From positions 1-25,228 of IMG/VR virus record IMGVR_UViG_3300044611_002050: 25,228 bases of DNA. One strand, 5' to 3'. The notes under the pieces are model-generated. The model was not told the DNA's origin. It saw only the letters and a list, made by a program, of their open reading frames with translations, and ran no database searches. Made by a program: the position numbers and the translations under genes. This stretch comes from a virus. Of the stretch, positions 7,687 through 17,500 are shown one piece after another (positions within the stretch are counted from its first letter, which is position 1; each line of letters starts with the position of its first letter).

Positions 7687-7707
7687 ATGTTAGAAACTCT
7701 CTAACAT
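7687..7707. repeat. Perfect 8-bp inverted repeat
   Basis: ATGTTAGA (7687-7694), loop AACTC, TCTAACAT (7700-7707), about 30 bases upstream of the plus promoter P3. ATGTTA is also present twice near 7457-7471 (GATGTTAAAGCGATGTTAG). Possible operator or RNA hairpin. Confidence 0.5.
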
Positions 7708-7736
7708 TGGAGGGGGAAAAATAACAGAGAAATTAC

Positions 7737-7766
7737 TTGACAATTCTGATCGGGATCGATTAAGAT
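7737..7766 (+). promoter_or_regulatory. Promoter P3 for the lone plus-strand gene
   Basis: TTGACA at 7737-7742 sits in the same flank, GAAATTACTTGACAATTC, seen at P1. The -10 is weaker: TTAAGA at 17 bases or TAAGAT at 18 (7760-7766). Points toward the gene at 7853, about 90 bases downstream. Confidence 0.55.
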
Positions 7767-7852
7767 AAGGATAAGAATCGCACTCTCGACGTAGGGAAAA
7801 TTTTATATCAAAGGACTAAAAGCTTACGCCCCCCTGCAAAAAGGAGATTTTT

Positions 7853-8302
7853 ATGCGTTTTTTTGAAGAAATCATAGAAGGAGAAACAGGAAAGTTATTA
7901 GATGAATTAGGATTAGGACATAAATTGTCTCTTTTGGAAAAAGAGACAGAATTAGAGTTGACAGAGCTAGAGCTATTGCTCATTGTATTAAAAGCTGTTG
8001 TTTGCCCAATTCTATCTCAATATTGTTACCATGATGGACTTCGCTTTAAGTCAGATAAATATGCTACCAAAAATAGTTTCTCTTATAGTGGCATGATCGT
8101 ATGGTTTATTACTTGTTGCGTTAACGGCAAATATATTGATGTAGTTGGCAAGTCACCAGAACAGGCGGTTTTTAACTGTATTAAATTGTTTACTGGAATT
8201 GTTGCCAATAAAGATTCCGACACTGATCAGCATAACTTCTTTATTGAGTTTAGAAATAATATGGAATCAAACAAAAGGATGTATGAACGCTTCTATGCCT
8301 GA
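7853..8302 (+). CDS. Lone plus-strand hypothetical gene (moron candidate)
   Basis: ATG at 7853 has a strong ribosome site (AAAAAGGAGATTTTT). The 149-residue protein starts with a Leu/Glu-rich helical region (residues about 1-45), then a Cys-containing hydrophobic middle (LKAVVCPILSQYCYHDGL) and a second half with WFITCCVNGKYIDVVGKS. There are no clear transmembrane segments and no family I recognise. It is AT-rich relative to its neighbours, carries its own promoter and runs opposite to the tail genes on one side and the RecT operon on the other. An independently transcribed, compositionally distinct insert between modules is the usual description of a phage moron gene, often active in lysogens, but the function is unknown. 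Confidence 0.65.
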   Translation: MRFFEEIIEGETGKLLDELGLGHKLSLLEKETELELTELELLLIVLKAVVCPILSQYCYHDGLRFKSDKYATKNSFSYSGMIVWFITCCVNGKYIDVVGKSPEQAVFNCIKLFTGIVANKDSDTDQHNFFIEFRNNMESNKRMYERFYA

Positions 8303-8385
8303 CTAGATTTAAAGTCTCTTGTGAACTCTCCGATAATGTCGGAAATGCTTCAAAAGTTTTTAGAAAAAACAAAAACCGATGTTAG

Positions 8386-10950
8386 TTAAACGCTCACCCC
8401 TAATGCTTCCTTGAAAGCCACGGGGTAACTTGAATTCTGAAAAACCCGAACAGTGTACGCCGATTGGACTGATCCCCAATCGGCTATTTGTTGTGCTGAG
8501 GTGTAGGTGACAGATCGCTCTCCCACCCCAGTTACGAATTCCCGTCTTATCGTGCTACCGTCGTAAATTCTGACCGTGTAGGTATCGAGTTCACCTGGGG
8601 CAAACGGAATATCGATATAGTCCGTCCATCGGCCGTTAATCCGCGTTCTCCGATACCACGAAATGATTACGTCACCGCCGACTCGTTCCGATGTCACAAC
8701 CGCAGGAAACGGCTTGACGCTTTCTAGTGTGACTGTGTGGATTGTCTCGTTAGCAACTTCTGTCTCGGTCAATCCATCTGGCACGATTTTAAAACGAACT
8801 TCCCGGTTGACATCGAACAATTCAGCAGGTAGGCGGACAAGATAATCAGTAAGCAGTACGAACCGCTCTCCGATAGCGTGATTGTCAATAAAAGCCTCGG
8901 TTCCTTTAGTGCCACGAATCATGTAGGAAATATCAAAAGTTAGTGGATTATTCGAGACAATTTCCGCATTTTTAAAAGCGATAATTTCGCCCGTAGAAAA
9001 CCAACCGAGTTGTTTTCCTGACAAGAATTTCTCAAGTGTTACTGGCTCGATTTCTCCTGAATCCATTCTTACTTGGACTGTATTGAGGTCGTCAATAAAA
9101 TTAGGAGACGAATTATTAAAGTTTGTGCTAAAACTTAACACTGTCCCTGTCACACTTTCGCCAGTAATAGCAGTAGCAAAAAGGTAGCTTTCCCCGCCGT
9201 CCTCGGAGTAAAATATTGTCCCAGTTCGATAGTCTTCATCTCCTTCAATTGCAAGATAAAAACCCAGATCGGCATCCGAGGAATTAACCGGTGGGCATTC
9301 AATAACAATCGCTGTAGCCGAACCGTAGCTTGCAGGAGTTTCGACGGGAGGGGCAAATGGAAGATCGACAATAATTTCTAATAAATTATCGCTTGTAAGC
9401 TGGTCTATGCCAGTACAGTCGGTTACTTGTGACCACGTTGAATCGGCAGTGAGTCCATGGGCTGTATTTCGGGTAAAAATGAGATTGTCGTCAGCATCAT
9501 AAATCCTAAATTCGGTATTTGGCAGTGGCGAAATCTGACCGAGCGGCAAGGTAGTTTCTACTCGCATCGGGGAACGGTAAAACTCAATCGGATCAAACAC
9601 CGTTCCCTTTTGAATGCGTGTAATCCACTGCCCAAATTGGGGAGGAACCGGAGCATTGTAAACTCCTAAATCGTAGACCGCTATATGCTTGCACTGGTTT
9701 GAAAAGCCCTGAAATCGAGTCGCTTCTAACTCGATCAAGTACCCTGCGCCTCTAACTTTTTTTGTGATCTGTAAAACCTCTCGATGGAATAAGCGGTCGC
9801 CGTCTGCCGATATTAAATCTCCTACGGCAAGATCGTCCCATGTGGGCAATAAAAACATTTTAGAAAACGTTTTGGATTGCGAGCGTCCGAGGAAAAGAAT
9901 GCGAGATGCAAGCGTGATAAATAAGTTATCACTAGATATTAATTTGGTTTGAATTGTTAGTTCGTTAGTGTGTTTTGCGGCGGGGTCTTTTGCGACAACT
10001 GAAATAGCGTCTTGGTCTTTATTAATGTTTAATCCGTTTACTGTTACGGCACTTGGGATTTCTCGAAAATGTGTAAGCTTTATTTCATATAAATCTATCG
10101 GACGATCTCCGAATTTTTTTGCCCCTAATGACAGTTTCGGGATATGGGTGACTTCCCCTGCTGTTTGCTGTTTGAAAATAAGCTTATCTTTTGTTTCTCT
10201 GACTATCAAGAAAAACGCTCTCAATAATTCCCCGATCTGATCGGCGAACGAGGTTCCATCAAATAGTAAATCAAAGCCTTCAATCTCTAAATTATCGGGA
10301 ACCCCGCTCACATCGACTTTATTTTCGGCTATTCCCGCTATTTCGCAAATTCGTACAAGAATATCTTTGACTTTAGGATTTTCGCCGCTTTGCCCCACAA
10401 CTTCCACTTCAATTTGAGGAAATCCACTGCCTTCATATTCAGCGATTGGATAATCATCAAAAGCCATATAACTCCATCCTTTAAATACAGGAATGGGGTA
10501 GTCTGGTTCGTTCTCTTGGATTACCGAGGATGGCGTAGTCTGATCGCCCGTGTAGATTGTGCAATGCTCTAAAAACCTTTCGCTTCTCGGGTCATCCGAC
10601 TCACTACTATAAACCAATATCCGGTTCATCCAAACACGCCGGACAGAACTGATTTCCCGTGCGATTGGATAAGCGGCTGTTAAAAAGTAGGAAAAAGTTT
10701 CTATTTGTGTCCCACCACCTTTCCCTCCCGATACTTTTCTTCTTTCTTTTAGCTTTAAAGCCCACATCATCGGCAATCCTTTTTTTCGCACCCGCCCAAA
10801 GGGGAGGGAGAGGGAGAATCCGAACTCAGCATCGGGAACACCGGTGTCCTCGATTTTCCCTTTTTGCTGTCGCGGGCCAGACGGGGCTAGTAGTGTTAGG
10901 AGTAGATTGGCTCCGAGTCCGATAGCGGTAGGGATTAGGAAATTAGCCAC
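8386..10950 (-). CDS. Tail tip/hub protein, gpJ or GTA gp15-like
   Basis: The 854-residue protein opens with a hydrophobic segment (FLIPTAIGLGANLLLTLLAP, residues 4-23), then an N-terminal domain with SYFLTAAYPIAREISSVRRV. A region at about 120-190 (HCTIYTGDQTT, then KGWSYMAFDDYPIAEY) resembles the central hub proteins of siphophages and gene transfer agents. Middle beta-rich domains follow, and the C-terminus (about residues 750-850) looks like an Fn3 module (VIISWYRR, TYTVRIYDGS, AYTVRVFQNS). In that family the protein forms the tail tip that contacts the host and opens the membrane. It starts at a GTG with no strong ribosome site, 28 bases after the NlpC/P60 gene. Host range would be expected to map here. 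Confidence 0.75.
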   Translation of the reverse strand: MANFLIPTAIGLGANLLLTLLAPSGPRQQKGKIEDTGVPDAEFGFSLSLPFGRVRKKGLPMMWALKLKERRKVSGGKGGGTQIETFSYFLTAAYPIAREISSVRRVWMNRILVYSSESDDPRSERFLEHCTIYTGDQTTPSSVIQENEPDYPIPVFKGWSYMAFDDYPIAEYEGSGFPQIEVEVVGQSGENPKVKDILVRICEIAGIAENKVDVSGVPDNLEIEGFDLLFDGTSFADQIGELLRAFFLIVRETKDKLIFKQQTAGEVTHIPKLSLGAKKFGDRPIDLYEIKLTHFREIPSAVTVNGLNINKDQDAISVVAKDPAAKHTNELTIQTKLISSDNLFITLASRILFLGRSQSKTFSKMFLLPTWDDLAVGDLISADGDRLFHREVLQITKKVRGAGYLIELEATRFQGFSNQCKHIAVYDLGVYNAPVPPQFGQWITRIQKGTVFDPIEFYRSPMRVETTLPLGQISPLPNTEFRIYDADDNLIFTRNTAHGLTADSTWSQVTDCTGIDQLTSDNLLEIIVDLPFAPPVETPASYGSATAIVIECPPVNSSDADLGFYLAIEGDEDYRTGTIFYSEDGGESYLFATAITGESVTGTVLSFSTNFNNSSPNFIDDLNTVQVRMDSGEIEPVTLEKFLSGKQLGWFSTGEIIAFKNAEIVSNNPLTFDISYMIRGTKGTEAFIDNHAIGERFVLLTDYLVRLPAELFDVNREVRFKIVPDGLTETEVANETIHTVTLESVKPFPAVVTSERVGGDVIISWYRRTRINGRWTDYIDIPFAPGELDTYTVRIYDGSTIRREFVTGVGERSVTYTSAQQIADWGSVQSAYTVRVFQNSSYPVAFKEALGVSV

Positions 10951-10978
10951 GGTTTAAACAAGAATCTTAAAGTTTATG

Positions 10979-11401
10979 TTAATATTTTACCCGATAAATC
11001 AAAACAAGCGTTCTTATGACATCAGCGAGATAAGAACAGATTACGCCTTTTTTCGTGTCGGCGTGAAGATATACCTCCTTCCCCGCATAAATGCCGACGT
11101 GAGTTATTACACCCGCTCGCTTGAACACCAGCACATCGCCAATATCGGGTTTTCCTTCCACACGGACTAGATAGCGATCAAGGGATTTTACAAGGAAGTT
11201 GTTTCTAGGAATTCGTTCGTAGTTTTCGAGGGTAAAGTCTGGCGAGAGAAACCCCACGCTCACTCCAACGCCGGCGAGGAACCCGACGCAATCGCAACCG
11301 ATACCTTTTTTGCTCTGTCCATGATGCCATGGCGTTCCAATCCACTCGATCGCCTCGGTAACGATCCGCTCACCGATTGGCGCAATAACAAACGTGTTCA
11401 T
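10979..11401 (-). CDS. Phage tail NlpC/P60 peptidase
   Basis: A 140-residue NlpC/P60-fold cysteine peptidase. The catalytic Cys is C38 in GCDCVGF, with the likely catalytic His at H101 (ITHVGIYAG) and a third polar residue, H113 (YLHAD). The GDVLVF strand just before the His is also typical. Tail-associated members cut peptide bonds in host peptidoglycan so that DNA can pass. It lies between the tape measure and the tail hub, as in lambda (K) and gene transfer agents. The start overlaps the preceding small gene by 32 bases. All active-site residues are present, so it is probably active. Confidence 0.88.
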   Translation of the reverse strand: MNTFVIAPIGERIVTEAIEWIGTPWHHGQSKKGIGCDCVGFLAGVGVSVGFLSPDFTLENYERIPRNNFLVKSLDRYLVRVEGKPDIGDVLVFKRAGVITHVGIYAGKEVYLHADTKKGVICSYLADVIRTLVLIYRVKY

Positions 11402-11558
11402 ACTCGCTATTCTTCTGTATAGACCCCATCGCTAACCCGTTGCGGTAAATCGTGCAGAGATTCTCCTGTATTGTCCGATCTCCCCGGCACGACGGTAGTA
11501 CCCCCCACACAATCGCCGCCACGATCATGATTACCACCGTTATTAATCCTTTGCTCAT
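11370..11558 (-). CDS. Small membrane-anchored protein between tape measure and NlpC/P60
   Basis: 62 residues, beginning with a membrane segment or signal sequence (LITVVIMIVAAIVWGVLPSC, residues 4-23). LPSC is close to a lipobox, so a lipoprotein is possible. The rest is short, with several Cys residues (LCT, VCYC). ATG 11558 overlaps the tape measure TGA (ATGA) and has GGAG 10 bases upstream, which makes this frame more credible than the competing 64-residue frame at 11407-11601. It could be a tail-associated membrane factor or an Rz1-like protein; I cannot assign it. Confidence 0.6.
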   Translation of the reverse strand: MSKGLITVVIMIVAAIVWGVLPSCRGDRTIQENLCTIYRNGLAMGSIQKNSEYEHVCYCANR

Positions 11559-14500
11559 CCAAAAAATCTCCGCTTTGTTCGCTCATTTTGGGCGTTCTCA
11601 CGCTCTTTTAACTGAGTTAGGGAATATCCCATATCATTTCGTGATTCTATCGTAACATTGCTCACATTGGTGATCGAGAGGGATTGATTAGACGAATTAT
11701 TGTTCGAGGTCGTAACGCTGTAGCCAGTTCCCCCGACAAATCCCCCGCTGGCGTAGTTTTTGATCGGGGCATTTTTGTATTCCAGATAAGACTTGGCTTC
11801 GTTTGCGGGGATAACATATTCGTCTTCGTTGGCCACGATCAATCGGGGGTTTCTCCCTCCGCTCATAGACCGTTCACGCCGGAAGGCAGAAATCACATTT
11901 TTCTCTATCGGGGCATCGGCTCCGATTTTTCCGCCAGAACTAAAGAGGCTGAATCCCGTTCCTAGAGAAAAGTTAGATGCACCCGTAAATGGGGTAGAGG
12001 CAATAGGCGAGCTAAATCCGCCGAGGGAACCAGTGAATAGGCTTATTGCTCCTCCTAGTAGCCCACCTCCTCCGCCGCCAGACGGGACTGGGGAAGATGC
12101 CCTCCCACTTCCTCCAAAAATTTGCATGAGCAACTGATTGGCCGCCATTTCCCCGATTTTCTGTAGAAAGCTGGTCAGAACGTTCAGCATTTGCTGTAGG
12201 GTGTCCCGTCCCCCAGTGAACGCGGATCGGAGTAAATCCCCAAACGCTCCCACCGCAGGATTAGCCTCGATAAACGCGGAAGCGAGGTTAGCCTGTTGCA
12301 TTTTGTCGAGGGCGGCCGACATTTCAAATAACTGGGTAGGAGATAAAGCACCTTCTTGGGCATATCGCTGGAGTTCGAGGCGACGACGAGCGAAGTCTGC
12401 TTCTATGCGGAGCTTTTGCGCTTCTCCTGCACTGAAAAGCGTTCCGAGTGGGTTCATCCGATTCCCCGCGTCGATCCCGTCTGCAATTAGATTGTTGTAA
12501 CGTTCGAGGGCGGCTACCCGCTCATCCTCGATCATTCGCATGGCGGCCGCTTCACCCCTGATCTGTCCATAGACGCTCAGTTGATTGTCGAGAGCTTTGT
12601 ATCCTTCAAGAATAGCGGTGTTTCGTTTGTTTTCGGCTTCAAGAGCCTTGAATGCGTCATCGTTACCCGTGTCTTGAAATAGCCGCGCCCGTGTTTCTTC
12701 CGAGTTTTTAGCGAAATCCGAGGTAAGTTGATCGAGCGATCGAATTTGGGACTGGATCGACTCTCGTTGTTTTTCGATCTCCCGGCTCCCATTGCGTCGG
12801 GCTTGTTCGATTTTTTCCGAAAAAGTGAGATAGCCCTTAGAGGAGCGCATTAGGTCAGTCGAGGTGTCTCCCGTGTCTCTCAATCCGATCTCGGCTTGAA
12901 TTCGAGCCTCCTGTGTTTGTTGGATCAGTCCTGCGATCCGATCAAGGTTTTCCCGCCTTGCCCGTTCGAGTTTAAGTAGGTTTTCTTCTTTTTGATTCTG
13001 TAGGGTTTTCTCACGGGTAATCCGAATTTGAGTATCGAGTTCCCTAGCTCGATCGTAGTCAAAAGTTGGGAGCGGCGTGAGCGGGATGTTCGCTTGTGGT
13101 TGTCCCGTCAGCACACCAGAATATCTTCCGACGTTGCCAGCGTTGTAATTCGCTCTTTCTTCGGGAGTGAGAGGCTGAAGGTTCGGGTTGAGAACTTCCC
13201 GCGTAAAACCTTCCCAGTTTTTGTAGAGACCCGATCGCATTAGCAGGCGGTCAAACTCTTCTGACCCTGAAGTGCCGACTTGCTGAACTACCGAGGGGTG
13301 ACGGATTTCGTCGGCGTTGACCGGCGATCGATAGCGCATCGTTTTGGGATCATAATTCGGGGAAGGATCGTATTTGTAAATCCGCCCGTTGCCATAGTCA
13401 ATGTAGTCTCCTCTCTGTAATGTTCGGGGATTGTTCGGAGTTCCCTGTCTGTATTGTTCGGAGCTTTCGCTATTGTTCGGAGCTTCCCCGATTGCTAGGG
13501 CTACATTCGGGACTTTTCCGCCCGCAATTTTTCCCGATTTAGCGAGTAGTTTCTTGGAATTCTCCAAAATTCCTGCCCATATTTCGTTAAGCGACTTAAA
13601 TGTTAGTTGTTGCTGTGATAGTTCACGGACTATCTGGACTTGTTGCATCCAGAAATCCCGTAGCTGTTTTAAGCGGTTCCGTTCGGCATCGTAGATTTGC
13701 TCTTGAATGTCTCGTAATTGTCGAGCGAACTGGATTGACTGATCTCGAATGTCGAGCGGCCGTGTTCTCAGGCTATCCGCTTCGCCTTGAATCGAGGCTA
13801 TTTCATCCCGATATTGTAGGATGAGGTCATCTAATTGCTTCTGTAGTGAGCTTACGCCAGGTGTGCGCCCAGAAAGCATCGACACCTGCAAGCGTTGGTT
13901 TTCGAGACTTCTTTGACTTGCTCGGAATTCGTTTTCCGCTTCGATGAGAGATCGTTGTAACCCACGGATCATGTCTCCGTAGGCTTCTTTAAACCCTCTT
14001 ACCTCGCGGGCAGATTGAATCTGGTAATCCTCGATCGATACTCGGAGGTCAACTACCTGTCTTTGCAGTCCGGTGTAGTAATCCTCAATGTCGGTTGTCT
14101 GGTCACGCAGGGATAATTTTGCTTGCTCGATCTGGAGTTGAATTCGAGCAATATTGGCTTTAACTTCGAGGGGATCGCCCTTGAGTGTCCCGACTAGCTT
14201 TGATTGCTCAAAAGCGAGTTGTTTGTAAAGTTTTGAGATCTCGATTAGTGTCTGGTCACGGGCGAAAGTCTTGACCTGATTTGACGCGGTTCGAGCGGTC
14301 AGCCCGATCTGTTTATTGGTTGCCTCGATCTCGATCGCCGTAGTCGTATAGAACTCAACAAGATCGTTTTGCTGATCCCGTAAGGTTAAGCGTGTCCGGG
14401 CGATGTTCGTTTTAATTCGGGCAATATTTGAGCGAATTTGCAAGGGATCATCGACGTTTGCCGCCAGTCTTTCTTGTTCGACTGCTAATTGCTTGTAAAG

Positions 14501-17500
14501 CTCCTCTAGGGATACCCGTGTTTCGGCAGGTTGTAACGAGCGAAGCTTGCCTGTCGGTGTGGAGGAGTAGAGCTTTTCCTGTTGTCCTGCGATTAGGATT
14601 TCGTTAGCCGCTTGTTTTTCGGACAGCTGACGACGTTTCCGCTCGGTAATTATTTCCCGATTGATAGACTGAATTTCTTTCTCGGACTGTAAAATCTCTT
14701 GTCTAGTTGTGGCGTAAGTTTTCGCCATTTCTAGGATGTTTTTAAGGGCGGCGTTCGATTCGAGATCGCCCGAATTTTCGGACATGACCCGCTCGATCGC
14801 TTCCGGGGAAAGTAGATTCCTAGCGATCGCCTCGGAAAAATTCCCGACCCCTAATCGCTTAAGATCGTCCTTGAAGTAAGTGGACAGCGTTTTGTCAGCC
14901 GCCTCGGTAATACGACTACTTAGCTTCGCCCCGGTTTCCGACGCGGTTGTTTGAAGGGATGCAAATTTTTCTTTGGCTGTTTGTAGCGACTCTTCACGTA
15001 CCTTGACGTTAAATTCGTACTCGTTGAGTTGTCCCAATGCGAACGCTAATTCGTTACCGATCTGTCGATTTAGTGATTGTCTGGCGTTAATAAAGTTTCG
15101 GTTTTCTTGGGCGTTAAGAGTTCGGTTAAAAGCGTACTGAAGTTTTTTGTACTCTTTTTCCTGATCTCTAAGGACATTGAGATAGTTCTGCTGTTCGGCT
15201 TTAAGTCCAGCGATAATTCCCTTGAGACGCTCCGATTTTGCCCCATAATTCTTAAGCGTACCCCCGCTTTTTTGATACTCTTCTTCTAGTGCTGCGAGCG
15301 CGGCTTCGGCGACCTGTAAATCCGCGGTGATGCGAGAACCGACCGATCCTAAGCGTCTATCGATCGCTTCCTGCTCTTGCTTCATTAATTCCTGTTCTCG
15401 CTCGTTCAGGCGCGCTACCGCCGCAAAATCCTCTTTATTTGCGGCGATTGCCCGTTCTGCCCGAACTTGAGCGAGCGAGTTCCGGAGACCTTGCAATGAG
15501 TCGATAAACTTATCGATCCCAGCTGTGTCTGAAAGTACGGTTTGATAGGTTTTTAGGTTCGTCTCTAGCCCCTCTGCGCCTTCTCGGATGTTTTTGAGAT
15601 TTTCTTGCTGGTCGCGAACAGCATTGTTTCGCTTAAAGGTGTAAACGGTTCCGACCGTCAGAACGTTAAAGAATTTCTCGGTTCCCGATAGGTTCATATC
15701 GGGGAAAAATTTATTCCAGAGATTTTTGTTTTCGTTTTCGGGTTCAATTTTCCCTAAATCCTCTAAAACTTTTCTCGATTCTTTGAGGGTTTGAAGCGAA
15801 TTTTTAAGATTTGCGTCCCCGTTCTCGAAAATATCGTAAAACGTTTGAAGCGCAACGATCGTCGCCGCAGGAACGATCATCGCTCCAATTGTTGCTTTTA
15901 GCACTCCGCCCGCTACTTTTGCCGTGGCAGACAACATTTGCATTTTGGTCGTTGTTTGCCCTGCGGTAACTCCCATCGCAAATAACGAGGCGTTGTAAGA
16001 AGCGATTAATCCTTGTCCTAGCCGAGTAGCGGCGGAAAATTGCAGTACCGATTTTCCGAGTAGTCCGATTGTGGCGATTACCGCAGACGCGCTTACCGTC
16101 GCAACTAAGCCGAGATTGTCATTTAGTCCTTTTAGGAGAGTATTAAGTAGCTGTAGCGCGGGATAAGCCACAACGCCAAATTTTTCCCCTGTGGACATCG
16201 ATAATTGTTCGATATTGTTCTGATAGCGGTTCATTTCCGCCTGTAAAGTTTTGCTCGATGCACCGATTCCCCCCGCACTTAGGCGTTCGTACTCAGCCGC
16301 TAACCGGGGGATCACGTCCTGAGAAAGTAATTGCCCAGCCGACGCTTGCCGGTAGAATTCAGCGGTTGTCATCCCCATCGCACGCGCCGCAACAATCAGC
16401 GCGTCGTACAGTCCCCCAGACTCGGTTAATTGTTGGGTGAATTCTTCTACTGATAGCACCGAGCGGGCGGCCATTTGGTTGATCGCTCGGAATGTTTCAG
16501 TTTGCTGTTGTGGGTTAGTTTGCCGTACCGCAAGGGCAGATTGAAAACCCTCAAAAATGTCATCACCTTGAGCTTGTAGTGGTGAGCCAGTCGTCACGAT
16601 CTGGAACTGGGCGTATTGCTTGGCTGATTCTCTGAATGAGATACCAAGTTCATCAGCCCGATTTCGCAGTCCGTCAATTGCCGTATCAACGTTGTTAACG
16701 CCAGCAATGTCGAGGTTGATCCTGATTTGCTGTAATTCGGTAAATGCGAGTAACGAATCCGTGACCGCTTGTTGTACTCGGAACGGCAAATCCTGAATTG
16801 CAAAAAACAAAGGCTCTAACAGGAATTCAGCGGTTTTGAATAGCGCAAATCCCCCGATGACTGCTAGTGATGCTTTGCGAAGGTTGATCATCCCACCAGT
16901 AGCGGCATCGAGTTCTTTGTCGAGAGTTCTGAGTGCTTTGCCACCGACCGAGAGGAAATTGATAAATCCGTCAGCTTGGGCGATAGCGGTTTTAAGTCCA
17001 GTCACGATGCCGTCTGTAAAGCCACTAGAAACGCCCGCTTTTTCAATACTATCGAGAGCGTTGAAAATATTGTCTCGTTTTTTATTCCAGTCTCCAAGAA
17101 TTTTTTCTCTTGTCGTTTTTGGTTCTATTCCTAATTCTATTTTTAAGTTTTTAAGTTTTTCCTCTTCTTTGTCAAGTTTATTTATTGCCTCTCTAGCCTT
17201 TTGAATATCTTTTAAAGCTTTTTCAGCCTCTTTAGATACATCAAACTTTTCTTTTTTAGGTTCAGGTTCGGGACTAGCAGAAGCTGCAATACGAGGAGGT
17301 CTAGGCGGTTTTTTGCCACCTCCACTGCCGCCTAAGCCAGCTTGAGCGGGAATATTGCTTGCTTCCTGCGGCGAGGGGGTTTCAGTATAATTTTTAGCAA
17401 GCTGTTTTATTTTCTTTTCGACTTTTTCCCCTTCGTCTATCACTTTATAAATAACATCTATGTAGTCTTTTGCAGTTTCTCCAAGCTTATTAATGCTTGC

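Larger units (their letters stand above)
7317..7852. other. 536-base non-coding region with divergent promoters
   Basis: I find no credible gene on either strand. It contains the minus promoter for the RecT operon (7349-7377), a perfect 11-bp dyad (7380-7405), a tract near 7480-7550 with an imperfect AT-rich dyad (CATAAGAAAAAG against CTTTTGTTATG), a perfect 8-bp dyad (7687-7707) and a plus promoter for the lone gene (7737-7766). This could be a control region or a replication origin; the sequence does not decide between them. Confidence 0.55.

Noticed and set aside
8303-8385. Terminator between the convergent genes
   Set aside because: Only weak hairpins were found (TCCGA-TAATG-TCGGA and an A/T-only GTTTTT-AGA-AAAAAC); neither has a good stem plus T-tract.
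11407-11601. 64-residue minus-strand frame after the tape measure
   Set aside because: Competes with the 11370-11558 frame, which has the ATGA overlap with the tape measure stop, a ribosome site and a membrane segment.
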